A stretch of DNA of 6,591 nt, from the NCBI GenBank assembly GCA_003105285.1, contig PQAN01000401.1, forward strand, positions 1 to 6,591, given 5' to 3'. Shown here in pieces: positions 1 through 6,323 of this stretch. The translations under genes and the position numbers were made by a program. The first letter of the stretch is position 1. Each line of letters opens with the position of its first letter. A model generated the notes under the pieces. That model searched no databases and had not been told where the DNA came from. It worked only from the letters and a program-made list of their open reading frames with translations. This stretch comes from Methylocystaceae bacterium (GTDB lineage Bacteria > Pseudomonadota > Alphaproteobacteria > Rhizobiales > Beijerinckiaceae).

Positions 1-714
1 CTGCCGCCGGAGCAGACCGATCTCATCGACATATTGACCGCCGAGATGGACGTGCTGATGGACGATATCGTCCAAGGCAAGTCCGGCGGCACCACGGTGC
101 TCTGCGCCGGCCCGCCCGGCGTCGGCAAGACGCTCACCGCCGAAGTCTATTCGGAAATCATCCAGCGCCCGCTCTATCGCGTGCACTCCGGCCAGTTGGG
201 GCTGAACGTCTCGACGATGGAGACCGCGCTGAAGGAAATTCTCACGCGCGCGCAGCGCTGGGGCGCGGTGATGCTGATCGACGAAGCGGATGTCTATATC
301 AAGCGCCGCGACGACAATATCGCCATGAACGCCGTCGTCGGCGTGTTTCTGCGCGTGCTCGAATATTTCAACGGGCTGCTGTTTCTCACCACCAACCGCG
401 TCGACGACATCGACGAGGCGATCGTCTCGCGCTGCATCGCGCTCATCAAATATTATCCGCCGGACGACGGCGCGAAGCGGCGCATCTGGCGCGTCATGGC
501 CGAGCAGTTCGAGCTCGATGTCGACGATCGCCTCATCGACGATCTCGTCGCCGTCTTTCCGAACGCCACAGGTCGCGACATCAAGGGACTGGCCAAGCTC
601 GTGGCGAAATTCTGTCACCAGAAACAAATGCCGCCCGATCTCGGCGTCTTTCAACGCTGCGCGATCTTTCGCGGGTTGGATGTGGCGCGTATCGAAGCGC
701 TGGGGTCAGCCTGA
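1..714 (+). CDS. AAA+ family ATPase, 5'-truncated by window edge
   Basis: The frame is open from base 1 without a stop, so the gene begins upstream; a TTG at 34 is probably internal. The visible part is an almost complete AAA+ core: Walker A GPPGVGKT (nt 109-132), Walker B with LIDEAD (nt 274-291), a sensor-1 segment LTTNR followed by DEAIVSRC carrying the likely arginine finger, and a C-terminal lid helix beginning GRDIKGLAKL (sensor 2 region). It lacks the zinc-metalloprotease of FtsH and the Clp/Lon signatures, so this is a stand-alone remodelling-type ATPase; members of this group usually carry an N-terminal domain of their own, which is outside the window. The substrate cannot be told. 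It ends 60 bp before the convergent stop codon of the GTPase gene and shows no functional link to the zinc operon. The family call is firm, the role unknown. Confidence 0.85.
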   Translation: MPPEQTDLIDILTAEMDVLMDDIVQGKSGGTTVLCAGPPGVGKTLTAEVYSEIIQRPLYRVHSGQLGLNVSTMETALKEILTRAQRWGAVMLIDEADVYIKRRDDNIAMNAVVGVFLRVLEYFNGLLFLTTNRVDDIDEAIVSRCIALIKYYPPDDGAKRRIWRVMAEQFELDVDDRLIDDLVAVFPNATGRDIKGLAKLVAKFCHQKQMPPDLGVFQRCAIFRGLDVARIEALGSA

Positions 715-736
715 GGCGAAATTCGGCAGGTCCTTG

Positions 737-763
737 TTTTTTGGCGTTTCCGACGCCGAACAA
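737..763. terminator. Imperfect hairpin between convergent genes, possible terminator
   Basis: GGCGT (743-747) and ACGCC (753-757) form a perfect 5-bp stem around a 5-nt loop. The stem extends outward as a T-rich left arm against an A-rich right arm (737-742 with 758-763), with one G-T pair and one mismatch. It lies between the two converging stop codons at 714 and 774, where a shared terminator is expected. It is not a textbook intrinsic terminator, because on neither strand does a clean run of T follow the GC stem. Confidence 0.35.
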
Positions 764-773
764 ACGCTCCGGC

Positions 774-1871
774 TCACACGCCCGCGCGCAGCACGTTCTT
801 CGCGAAGCCTTCGCGAATCTCGTCTTCCTTCAATTTGCGGCCGATGAAGACGAGGCGCGACGCGCGCCTCTCGTCGTCGCGCCATTCGCGCTGCAGATCG
901 CCGTCCAAAATCATGTGAACGCCCTGGAAGACGAAACGGCGAGGCTCGTTCTCGAAGGCGACGATGCCCTTGCAACGCAGAATATCCGGCCCCTCGCGCT
1001 GCACCAGTTCGTTGAGCCAGGGAACGAAACGATCGGGATCGACCTCGCCCTCGTGATGAATGGCGACGGAACGCATGTCCTCGTCGTGATAATGCTTCAG
1101 CCCGCCCGCATGGCCATGATCGTGATGCTCGTGGCCATGATGATGGTCGTGGTCGTGATGATGATGTCCGTGGTCATGCCCGCAATCGGGCCCGCATTCG
1201 TGATCGTGACGACGATCGTCGTCCTCGCTCTCGAGGAAATTCGGTTCGATCTCGAGAATGCGCTCGAGGTCGAAGGCGTTGCGCTCCAGCACCGCCTGCA
1301 GCGGCACCTCGGCCTTCACCGTGCGATGCAGCGTGGCGTAAGGGTTGATGGCGCGAATGCGTCCTTCGACTTCCAGCAGTTCGTCTTTCGACACGAGGTC
1401 GGTCTTGTTGAGGATGACGACGTCGGCGAAGGCGATCTGGTTCTTCGCTTCCGGCGCGTCGGCGAGCCGATGCGCGAGCCATTTGGCGTCGGCGAGCGTC
1501 ACCACGGCGTCGAGCTTGGCCGCCTCCTTCACGTCGGCGTCCACGAAAAACGTCTGCGCCACGGGCGCCGGATCGGCGACGCCGGTCGTCTCGACGATGA
1601 TGGCGTCGAACTTGCCGCGCCTTTTCATCAGGCCTTCGATGATGCGGATGAGATCGCCACGCACGGTGCAGCAGATGCAGCCGTTGTTCATCTCGAAGAT
1701 TTCTTCGTCGGCGCCGACGACGAGATCGTTGTCGATGCCGATCTCGCCGAATTCATTGACGATGACGGCGTAGCGCCGGCCATGCTGTTCGGTGAGAATG
1801 CGATTGAGCAACGTCGTCTTGCCGGCGCCGAGATAGCCGGTGATGACGGTGACGGGGATTTTGTCGGTCAA
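774..1871 (-). CDS. COG0523 (CobW/ZigA-like) GTPase, putative zinc metallochaperone with His-rich insert
   Basis: This 365-residue protein belongs to the G3E P-loop GTPases that load metal onto target enzymes. Visible motifs are Walker A GYLGAGKT (residues 12-19), the metal site CICC (65-68), ETTG (94-97) and the guanine-specificity motif NKTD (155-158). A CobW C-terminal domain follows, containing RCKGIV near 299. Between the two domains (about 222-262) lies an insert dominated by His and Asp, with two added Cys (226, 230), suited to binding several zinc ions. The start is TTG at 1869-1871, preceded by GAGAGG at normal spacing; no better start is apparent. It is the last gene of the zinc operon, 76 bp after the DUF3617 gene. 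Context favours a zinc-allocation role (ZigA/ZagA type) over a cobalamin role, as no cob genes are nearby. Which apo-enzyme it serves is not visible. Confidence 0.92.
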   Translation of the reverse strand: MTDKIPVTVITGYLGAGKTTLLNRILTEQHGRRYAVIVNEFGEIGIDNDLVVGADEEIFEMNNGCICCTVRGDLIRIIEGLMKRRGKFDAIIVETTGVADPAPVAQTFFVDADVKEAAKLDAVVTLADAKWLAHRLADAPEAKNQIAFADVVILNKTDLVSKDELLEVEGRIRAINPYATLHRTVKAEVPLQAVLERNAFDLERILEIEPNFLESEDDDRRHDHECGPDCGHDHGHHHHDHDHHHGHEHHDHGHAGGLKHYHDEDMRSVAIHHEGEVDPDRFVPWLNELVQREGPDILRCKGIVAFENEPRRFVFQGVHMILDGDLQREWRDDERRASRLVFIGRKLKEDEIREGFAKNVLRAGV

Positions 1872-1947
1872 AGCGTTTTCCTCTCAGACGGCGCTGCCGG
1901 AGCGCATTTCCTCATGCGAATTGGCGTCCGCTTCGGCTGGAGACGCT

Positions 1948-2502
1948 CTAGCGCTTCGGCTTTTCGGACGACTCGCGCATCTTCAGCATGTCCTGCATGT
2001 TGAGCGTCTTGCCGCCCGGAGCGGCGGCGGCGCCCAGCCCCGGCGCGACAATGTCGCCGCCCTTCTGGCCGGGCTTGCAGGGGCCGAGCCATTTCGCGGC
2101 GATCGTCATATCGGCCGAGGCCATGCCGTGAATCGGCGGTTCATAGGCGATATGCAACTCAGCATTGTAATTCGATTCGAAGCTTCCCGAGAATGTCCCT
2201 TCGGTCGTCGCTTTCGTCTGTCCGAACTTGCATACCGATTTGACGGTGAATTTGTCGCCGTCTTTCGTCCAGCCGGTCTTCTCGCAGGCCTGCGCGACAT
2301 CGCCCGCGCGCTGCCGCAAGATGTCATCGGTCTCTGCGTCGACGCACATTTCGATCGGGCCGATCGGCGAAGGTTTTCCGCGCATGGCGTTTTCGAGTCG
2401 CCACAGTCCCGGCTTTCGCTTGGGCAGTTCCTCGGCGGCGGACGCTCCGGCGCCGGACAGAAAAAGAGCGCAGAGAATCGCCGTGGCGAGGTCGTATCGC
2501 AT
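1948..2502 (-). CDS. DUF3617-type periplasmic protein in the zinc operon
   Basis: The 184-residue product starts with a signal peptide: a hydrophobic stretch at about 5-20 with a likely Sec cleavage ASA|AEE near residue 22. The mature part opens with KPGLW (30-34), the hallmark of DUF3617 proteins, and has four Cys (53, 73, 91, 142) that could form two disulfides in the periplasm. The C-terminal tail from about 150 is Gly/Ala-rich, then charged, and looks unstructured. GGGAG lies 7 nt before the ATG, supporting the start. It sits 104 bp downstream of aztC and 76 bp upstream of the metallochaperone gene, same strand, with no clear terminator or promoter on either side, so it is probably cotranscribed. 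The biochemical function of DUF3617 is unknown to me; a role in periplasmic zinc handling is inferred only from position. Confidence 0.8.
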   Translation of the reverse strand: MRYDLATAILCALFLSGAGASAAEELPKRKPGLWRLENAMRGKPSPIGPIEMCVDAETDDILRQRAGDVAQACEKTGWTKDGDKFTVKSVCKFGQTKATTEGTFSGSFESNYNAELHIAYEPPIHGMASADMTIAAKWLGPCKPGQKGGDIVAPGLGAAAAPGGKTLNMQDMLKMRESSEKPKR

Positions 2503-2606
2503 GTCAAAACTCCCGAGGGCGTCGGAATTCGTCGCCGCCCATCTGTCGTCGGTGTCGAATCCGCCAAAGAAATCTCGTCGGCCTTGGCGAATTGGCCGCC
2601 GATTGT

Positions 2607-3503
2607 TCAGCGAGCGAGCGCTGCCGTCAATTCTCGCACATTGTGGCGCATGAGGTCGATATAAGTCGCGGCTGGCCCTTTCGCATCGGACAGGGCGTCG
2701 GAATAGAGCGTGCCGCCGATCCTGGCGCCGGTTTCGGCGGCGATGCGCTTGGCGAAGCGCGGATCGACGATGTTTTCCAGGAAGACGGCGGGAACCTCGT
2801 GCGCCCTCACGGCGTCGATGATGCGGGCGATGCCGCGGGCGCTCGCCTCGGACTCGGTCGAGACGCCCTGAGGGGCGATGAACTCCAGCCCATAGCGGGC
2901 GGCGAAATAGCCGAAGGCGTCATGCGTCGAGACGACGCGCCGGCGCGGCGTGGGGATCGAGCCGATCTCGCGCAGAATATGCTGGTCGAGCGCCTCGAGT
3001 TCGGCAAGATAGCGGTTCGCATTGGCCTTGTAGGCTTCGGCCCCCGAGGGGTCCGCCTCGACCAGCGCGTCGCGAATATTGCCGACATAGATTTTCGCAT
3101 TGGCCACGTCCTGCCAGGCGTGCGGATCGGTCCCGTCCGCATCCGCGCGCGGCGTCGCCGAACGGCTCACGGTGACGATCGCGGCTTTCGTCCTGGAGGC
3201 GGCGATCAGCCGGTCGATCCAGCCTTCGAAGCCGAGACCATTGACGAAGACGAGCCTGGCCGAGGCGAGGCGGCGGCCGTCCCTCGGCGTCGGCTGATAG
3301 ACGTGAGCGTCGCCGTCCGGGCCGACGATCGTCGCGACGTCGACGCGTTCGCCGCCCACCGATTTCACCAGATCGCCGAGAATGGAGAAGCTGGCGACGA
3401 CGGGCAGGCGCTCGCTCTCGGCGCGAGCCGGCGCGGTCGTCACGGCCAGCGCCGCGACGGCGGCCGCGAAAAACATGCGGCGGTCGACCGAAAAATATCT
3501 CAT
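2607..3503 (-). CDS. aztC: Zinc ABC transporter substrate-binding protein AztC
   Basis: A 298-residue cluster A-I (ZnuA/TroA-like, PF01297) metal-binding protein of the periplasm that hands zinc to the AztB permease. A signal peptide covers residues 1-28, cleaved after APARA; its n-region has twin arginines (DRRMFF, 7-12), which resembles a Tat signal. Expected metal ligands are present: His67 in GDAHVY, His128 in DPHAW, His194 in STHDAFGYF and Asp269 in LYSDAL. Phrases such as VNGLGFEGW and APQGVSTE fit AztC better than ZnuA. The His-rich loop typical of ZnuA between the first two His ligands is absent. The ATG directly follows the aztB stop (TGAATG), and GGAGGGG lies 3 nt upstream of it, overlapping the end of aztB. 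Metal specificity is assigned by family, not shown here; manganese is less likely given the three His plus Asp set. Confidence 0.92.
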   Translation of the reverse strand: MRYFSVDRRMFFAAAVAALAVTTAPARAESERLPVVASFSILGDLVKSVGGERVDVATIVGPDGDAHVYQPTPRDGRRLASARLVFVNGLGFEGWIDRLIAASRTKAAIVTVSRSATPRADADGTDPHAWQDVANAKIYVGNIRDALVEADPSGAEAYKANANRYLAELEALDQHILREIGSIPTPRRRVVSTHDAFGYFAARYGLEFIAPQGVSTESEASARGIARIIDAVRAHEVPAVFLENIVDPRFAKRIAAETGARIGGTLYSDALSDAKGPAATYIDLMRHNVRELTAALAR

Positions 3504-4373
3504 TCACCCCTCCAGATGGCGGTGCGGCCGGCGCAGGCGCACGAGGCCGCCCGCCTGGCCGAAAATCAGCGAAAGGAAATAGGCGGCCCCGGCCATGAGG
3601 ATGATGACCGGGCCGGCCGGAAGGCCGGAGCGAAACGACAGCACGAGCCCCGCATAGGACGAGATCGCGCCGAGCGCCGCCGCGAGCGGCAGAGCGGCGG
3701 TCAAGTCTCTCGTCCACAGTCTCGCCGAGGCCGCCGGCAGCATGATGACGCCGACCGCCATCAGCGTGCCGAGCGCATGGAAGCCGGCGACGAGATTGAG
3801 CACCACCAGCACGAGAAAGGCGAAAGGAACCGCCTCGCCGAGCGGGCTGACGCGCCGCGCGAATTGCGGATCGAGCGTATCGAGCGCCAGCGCCCGGTAG
3901 GAGACGGCGAGCGCCAGAAGCGTGACGCTGGCGATCGCGGCGAGAAAGATCAACGTCGCGTCGTCGAGCGCCAGCACCGAGCCGAACAGAACGTGCAGCA
4001 GATCGACGTTCGAGCCCTTGAGCGACACGATGGCGACGCCGAGCGCGAGCGAGACGAGATAGAAGGCCGCGAGCGAGGCGTCCTCCCGCAAGGCCGTCCA
4101 ACGCGCCGCGGCGCTGGAGGCGACGGCGACGGCGAGGCCGGCGGCCAGCCCGCCGAAGGTCATGGCCGACAGCGACAGGCCGCAGACCAGATAGCCGAGC
4201 GCCGCGCCGGGCAGAATGGCGTGCGACAGAGCGTCGCCGGCGAGCGACATGCGCCGCAGGATGAGGAACACGCCGAGCGGACTTCCCGAGATCGCCAGCG
4301 CGATGGAGCCGACGAGGGCGCGGCGCATGAATTCATAGTCGACGAAGGGCGCGACGAAAATCTCATGAAGCAT
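3504..4373 (-). CDS. aztB: Zinc ABC transporter permease AztB
   Basis: A 289-residue inner-membrane permease of the ABC-3 family (PF00950), forming the zinc channel as a presumed dimer. Most of the length is hydrophobic helices, consistent with about eight membrane spans. The conserved cytoplasmic stretch RMSLAGDALSHAILPG (41-56) matches the hallmark of the family, and the middle part GSNVDLLHVLFGSVLALDD (120-138) is typical of AztB. The C-terminus ends in a basic, His-containing tail (RRPHRH). The start overlaps the 3' end of aztA by 11 nt, with GAGGA 4 nt upstream, and the stop abuts the aztC start, so the three transporter genes are translationally coupled. Confidence 0.93.
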   Translation of the reverse strand: MLHEIFVAPFVDYEFMRRALVGSIALAISGSPLGVFLILRRMSLAGDALSHAILPGAALGYLVCGLSLSAMTFGGLAAGLAVAVASSAAARWTALREDASLAAFYLVSLALGVAIVSLKGSNVDLLHVLFGSVLALDDATLIFLAAIASVTLLALAVSYRALALDTLDPQFARRVSPLGEAVPFAFLVLVVLNLVAGFHALGTLMAVGVIMLPAASARLWTRDLTAALPLAAALGAISSYAGLVLSFRSGLPAGPVIILMAGAAYFLSLIFGQAGGLVRLRRPHRHLEG

Positions 4374-5124
4374 GAATGTCCTCGTCGCGCAGGCATTCCT
4401 GCGCCTCGCGATCGAAGGCTTCGACCATCTTGTGCGCGTCCCTCAATCTGCCGTCCGACAGCGCCTCGCGCGTGTCGCCCCAGAAGATCGGCTCGCGGGC
4501 GAGCAGCAGCGTCTGCGGAAACGCCCGCCGCGCCAGCTCGAGCTCGTGCAGCACCGCGACGACGGTGCGGCCCTCCTCCCGCCAGCGCGAGACGATGGTC
4601 AGGAGATCGTCGATCGTCGAGGCGTCGATCGCGCCGAAGGGCTCATCGAGCAGGATCACGGCTCCGTCCTCGACGAGAATGCGCGCGAACAGCGCGCGCT
4701 GCATCTGGCCGCCGGACAGCGTTCCGAGCTGGCGGTCCTCGAATCCCTCGAGCCCGACGGCGGCGATGGCCGCCGCTATGCGGTCGCGCTCGGAATGGTC
4801 GACGCGGCCGAACAGGCCGATTCGGCGCATCGCGCCGGTGGCGACGAAGTCGAGCACATCGATCGGAAAGGCGTGATCGATGTCGACGCATTGCGGCAGA
4901 TAGGCGATGTCGCGCAAGGACAGACCGTCCCGCCGGATGTGGCCGCCGAGCGGCGCCAGCAGGCCGGCGAGCCCCTTGAGCAGCGTCGACTTGCCCGCGC
5001 CGTTCGGGCCGCAGACGGCGAGCGTCGCGCCGGGCTCGATGACGCCGGTCAGATGATGCACAGCCGGCCGGCGATCATAGCCGAGCGTGAGATTTTCGAG
5101 ACGAATCGAACCGGTCGCGCGCAT
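4363..5124 (-). CDS. aztA: Zinc ABC transporter ATP-binding protein AztA
   Basis: A 253-residue ABC ATPase that powers zinc import with AztB. All motifs are intact: Walker A GPNGAGKST (39-47), Q-loop Gln78 in IAYLPQ, signature LSGGQ (136-140), Walker B VILLDE (156-161) and switch His193. The N-terminal LTLGYDRRPAVHHL and the stretch DIDHAFPIDV after the Q-loop resemble AztA more than ZnuC. The C-terminal 40 residues are acidic and less conserved. The ATG at 5124 has GAGG 8 nt upstream, and this site overlaps the stop codon of the small membrane-protein gene just ahead (gap of 10 nt), suggesting coupled translation from a shared message. Confidence 0.93.
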   Translation of the reverse strand: MRATGSIRLENLTLGYDRRPAVHHLTGVIEPGATLAVCGPNGAGKSTLLKGLAGLLAPLGGHIRRDGLSLRDIAYLPQCVDIDHAFPIDVLDFVATGAMRRIGLFGRVDHSERDRIAAAIAAVGLEGFEDRQLGTLSGGQMQRALFARILVEDGAVILLDEPFGAIDASTIDDLLTIVSRWREEGRTVVAVLHELELARRAFPQTLLLAREPIFWGDTREALSDGRLRDAHKMVEAFDREAQECLRDEDIHAS

Positions 5125-5134
5125 GACGGGCGCC

Positions 5135-5311
5135 TCAGTGCAAAGCCCAGTAGACGCCCGCCCAGAGCGAGGCGATGACGACGATCGCGCCGAGCGCCCG
5201 CTCGCCCGCCGAGAGGCGCAGAAGCGAGGGGCGCTCCAGAGGCGCGCGGGCGCGGGCAGGGGCCGCCCCGCCGCGGATATTGTGCAGATGCGCCGAATGT
5301 GAGCCGGTCAT
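5135..5311 (-). CDS. 58-residue single-span membrane protein, first gene of the zinc operon
   Basis: I do not recognise a family. The reading frame encodes 58 residues: a short His-bearing N-terminus (HSAHLH, residues 5-10), an Arg/Ala/Pro-rich linker (about 13-38), one hydrophobic segment (about 39-57, GAIVVIASLWAGVYWAL) and a final His58. The Arg-rich linker before the span predicts the N-terminus in the cytoplasm. ATG at 5311 is the only sensible start, since an in-frame TAA lies four codons upstream inside the palindrome at 5320-5332. No good ribosome site precedes it; translation may be near-leaderless. Its stop lies within the ribosome site of aztA, 10 bp before that gene, and the zinc-type operator lies 8 bp upstream. 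This position is the main evidence for a real gene. It is reminiscent in build of small metal-transport subunits such as CbtB but lacks that family's C-terminal His motif. Confidence 0.68.
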   Translation of the reverse strand: MTGSHSAHLHNIRGGAAPARARAPLERPSLLRLSAGERALGAIVVIASLWAGVYWALH

Positions 5312-5319
5312 GTTCGCTT

Positions 5320-5332
5320 GTTATATTATAAC
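5320..5332 (-). promoter_or_regulatory. Candidate Zur operator overlapping a -10 element
   Basis: GTTATATTATAAC is a perfect inverted repeat (6 bp + 1 + 6 bp) and strikingly AT-rich in a GC-rich context. It matches the inner core of the known proteobacterial Zur box (TGTTATANTATAACA), though the outer flanks are not symmetric. On the minus strand it contains TATAAT (5330-5325), so bound Zur would cover the -10 element of the zinc operon. No convincing -35 hexamer lies at 17 bp. Start of transcription would be near 5318, only about 7 nt before the first ATG. The site also contains TATAAC on the plus strand, so it may serve the divergent transpeptidase gene. Zur identity is inferred from the motif plus the genes it precedes. 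Confidence 0.78.
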
Positions 5333-5460
5333 GCTCACTGTCGGCAAGAGCCGCGTCGACAAGGCCGTGTCGAGCCCGTCGAGGCGCCCTGTTTCCCCAG
5401 GCGTCGGATTTCGGCCGCATTTGCTGCGGAGAACCGGCGGGCGGCGAAAGGATTCGGAGG

Positions 5461-6045
5461 ATGCCGGGAATGGGACTGTCACAAGCGAAAATCTGGGGCG
5501 CCCTCGTCCTCGGCCTCTCCGGCGCGGCCCCGGCGGCGGCGCTCGGCAGCCCGCTCGATCGCGGGCCGATCGCCGATTTCATCAATATATTCCGCGAACA
5601 GGCGATCCCCCGGCAGGTCGTGACCTGGCGCCATCCGGAATTTAAGAAGGGCGCGGTGGTCATCTCGACGAAGGAGCGCCGCCTCTATTACGTGCTCGGC
5701 CAGGGACAGGCCATTGAATATGGCGTCGGCGTCGGCCGCCAGGGTTTCACTTGGTCGGGCGTCAAGACGGTCACGCGAAAGCGCGAATGGCCGGACTGGA
5801 GCCCGCCGCAGCAAATGCTGAAGCGCCGACCCGATCTGCCGCGCCACATGGAGGGCGGAATGGACAATCCGCTCGGCGCCCGCGCCCTCTATCTCGGCTC
5901 GAGCAATTACCGCATCCACGGCTCCAACGAGCCGGACACGATCGGCGCGGCCGTCTCCTCCGGCTGTATCCGCATGACCAATCGCGACGTCGTCGACCTC
6001 TACGATCGTGTGAAGATCGGGACGAAGGTCGTCGTGCTGAAATGA
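5461..6045 (+). CDS. L,D-transpeptidase (YkuD domain), exported
   Basis: A 194-residue protein of the YkuD family, which makes 3-3 peptide cross-links in peptidoglycan or attaches proteins to it. A hydrophobic signal segment covers about 11-28 with likely cleavage after PAAALG or nearby. The catalytic domain runs from about 63 to the C-terminus, with RIHGSNEPDTIG (151-162) and the active-site motif SSGCIRM (167-172), giving His153, Cys169 and Arg171. ISTKERRLYYV (68-78) is the usual first strand pair. The length is that of a minimal single-domain enzyme without LysM or peptidoglycan-binding domains. Two starts are possible: ATG 5461 (AAGGA 8 nt upstream) or ATG 5470 (GGAGG 9 nt upstream), differing by three residues. 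It is divergent from the zinc operon and shares a 149-bp control region with it. A lipoprotein gene follows 70 bp later. Confidence 0.9.
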   Translation: MPGMGLSQAKIWGALVLGLSGAAPAAALGSPLDRGPIADFINIFREQAIPRQVVTWRHPEFKKGAVVISTKERRLYYVLGQGQAIEYGVGVGRQGFTWSGVKTVTRKREWPDWSPPQQMLKRRPDLPRHMEGGMDNPLGARALYLGSSNYRIHGSNEPDTIGAAVSSGCIRMTNRDVVDLYDRVKIGTKVVVLK

Positions 6046-6115
6046 CAGCGCCGGTCTTCGCGCGCTATTATCGCGGCGCCGCCATCGTCGCGGCGATCGA
6101 CACGGGGGAGAAGGA

Positions 6116-6244
6116 ATGGCGCGCAAAACGGCTAGGCTCGCGGTCGTGCTGATCGCCGCCGCATTGCTCTCCGCCTGCGACAAATGCACGGGCGGCCTGC
6201 AGGACATCCAGGTCCCGTTCGCGCCGCGCGCCTGCTCGCGCTGA
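6116..6244 (+). CDS. 42-residue small lipoprotein
   Basis: The frame encodes a compact lipoprotein: basic start MARKTARL, a hydrophobic stretch (9-18), the lipobox LSAC with lipidated Cys21, then a mature peptide of only 22 residues beginning CDKC and ending near a third Cys (Cys40). GGGGGAG lies 5 nt ahead of the ATG, a strong ribosome site. Asp at the position after the lipid Cys would, by the E. coli rule, favour inner-membrane retention, though that rule is not secure outside gammaproteobacteria. It follows the transpeptidase gene by 70 bp on the same strand and may be cotranscribed. Small lipoproteins with a CDKC start are, from memory, frequent in Rhizobiales; none has a function known to me. 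It is too short to be found by usual length cutoffs. Confidence 0.72.
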   Translation: MARKTARLAVVLIAAALLSACDKCTGGLQDIQVPFAPRACSR

Positions 6245-6323
6245 CAAGCGAACCAGTTTCCAAATCAACGGCCATATGCTCTATAGCGGCGGCTTTTCGT
6301 TATTGGGAGGAGCGTGAGCCCAA

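Noticed and set aside
1903..1918. Small inverted repeat CGCAT/ATGCG between the DUF3617 and GTPase genes
   Set aside because: A 5-bp stem with a 6-nt loop and no T-run is expected by chance; not a supported terminator or operator.
741..2003. A 420-codon plus-strand frame antisense to the GTPase gene, with a Val/Met-rich stretch resembling membrane spans
   Set aside because: The hydrophobic stretch is just the reverse complement of the His/Asp-rich tract (CAT/GAC read as ATG/GTC). The minus strand holds the real motifs.
2592..4979. A 795-codon open frame on the plus strand antisense to the aztABC genes
   Set aside because: The protein is Arg/Asp/Gln-rich low-complexity with no domain, and it runs antisense to three genes with intact family motifs. 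Such frames are a by-product of high GC.
5049..5663. A 204-codon minus-strand frame across the operator region
   Set aside because: It covers the operator and the transpeptidase 5' end, overlaps both the small membrane-protein gene and aztA in another frame, and has no recognisable domain.
6042..6152. A 36-codon frame starting at the ATGA overlap with the transpeptidase stop
   Set aside because: It has no ribosome site of its own, no lipobox or span, and it overlaps the better supported lipoprotein start at 6116 in a different frame.
6257..6286. Possible promoter TTTCCA with TCTATA at 17 bp ahead of panB
   Set aside because: Both hexamers match consensus poorly; the evidence is too weak for a feature entry.
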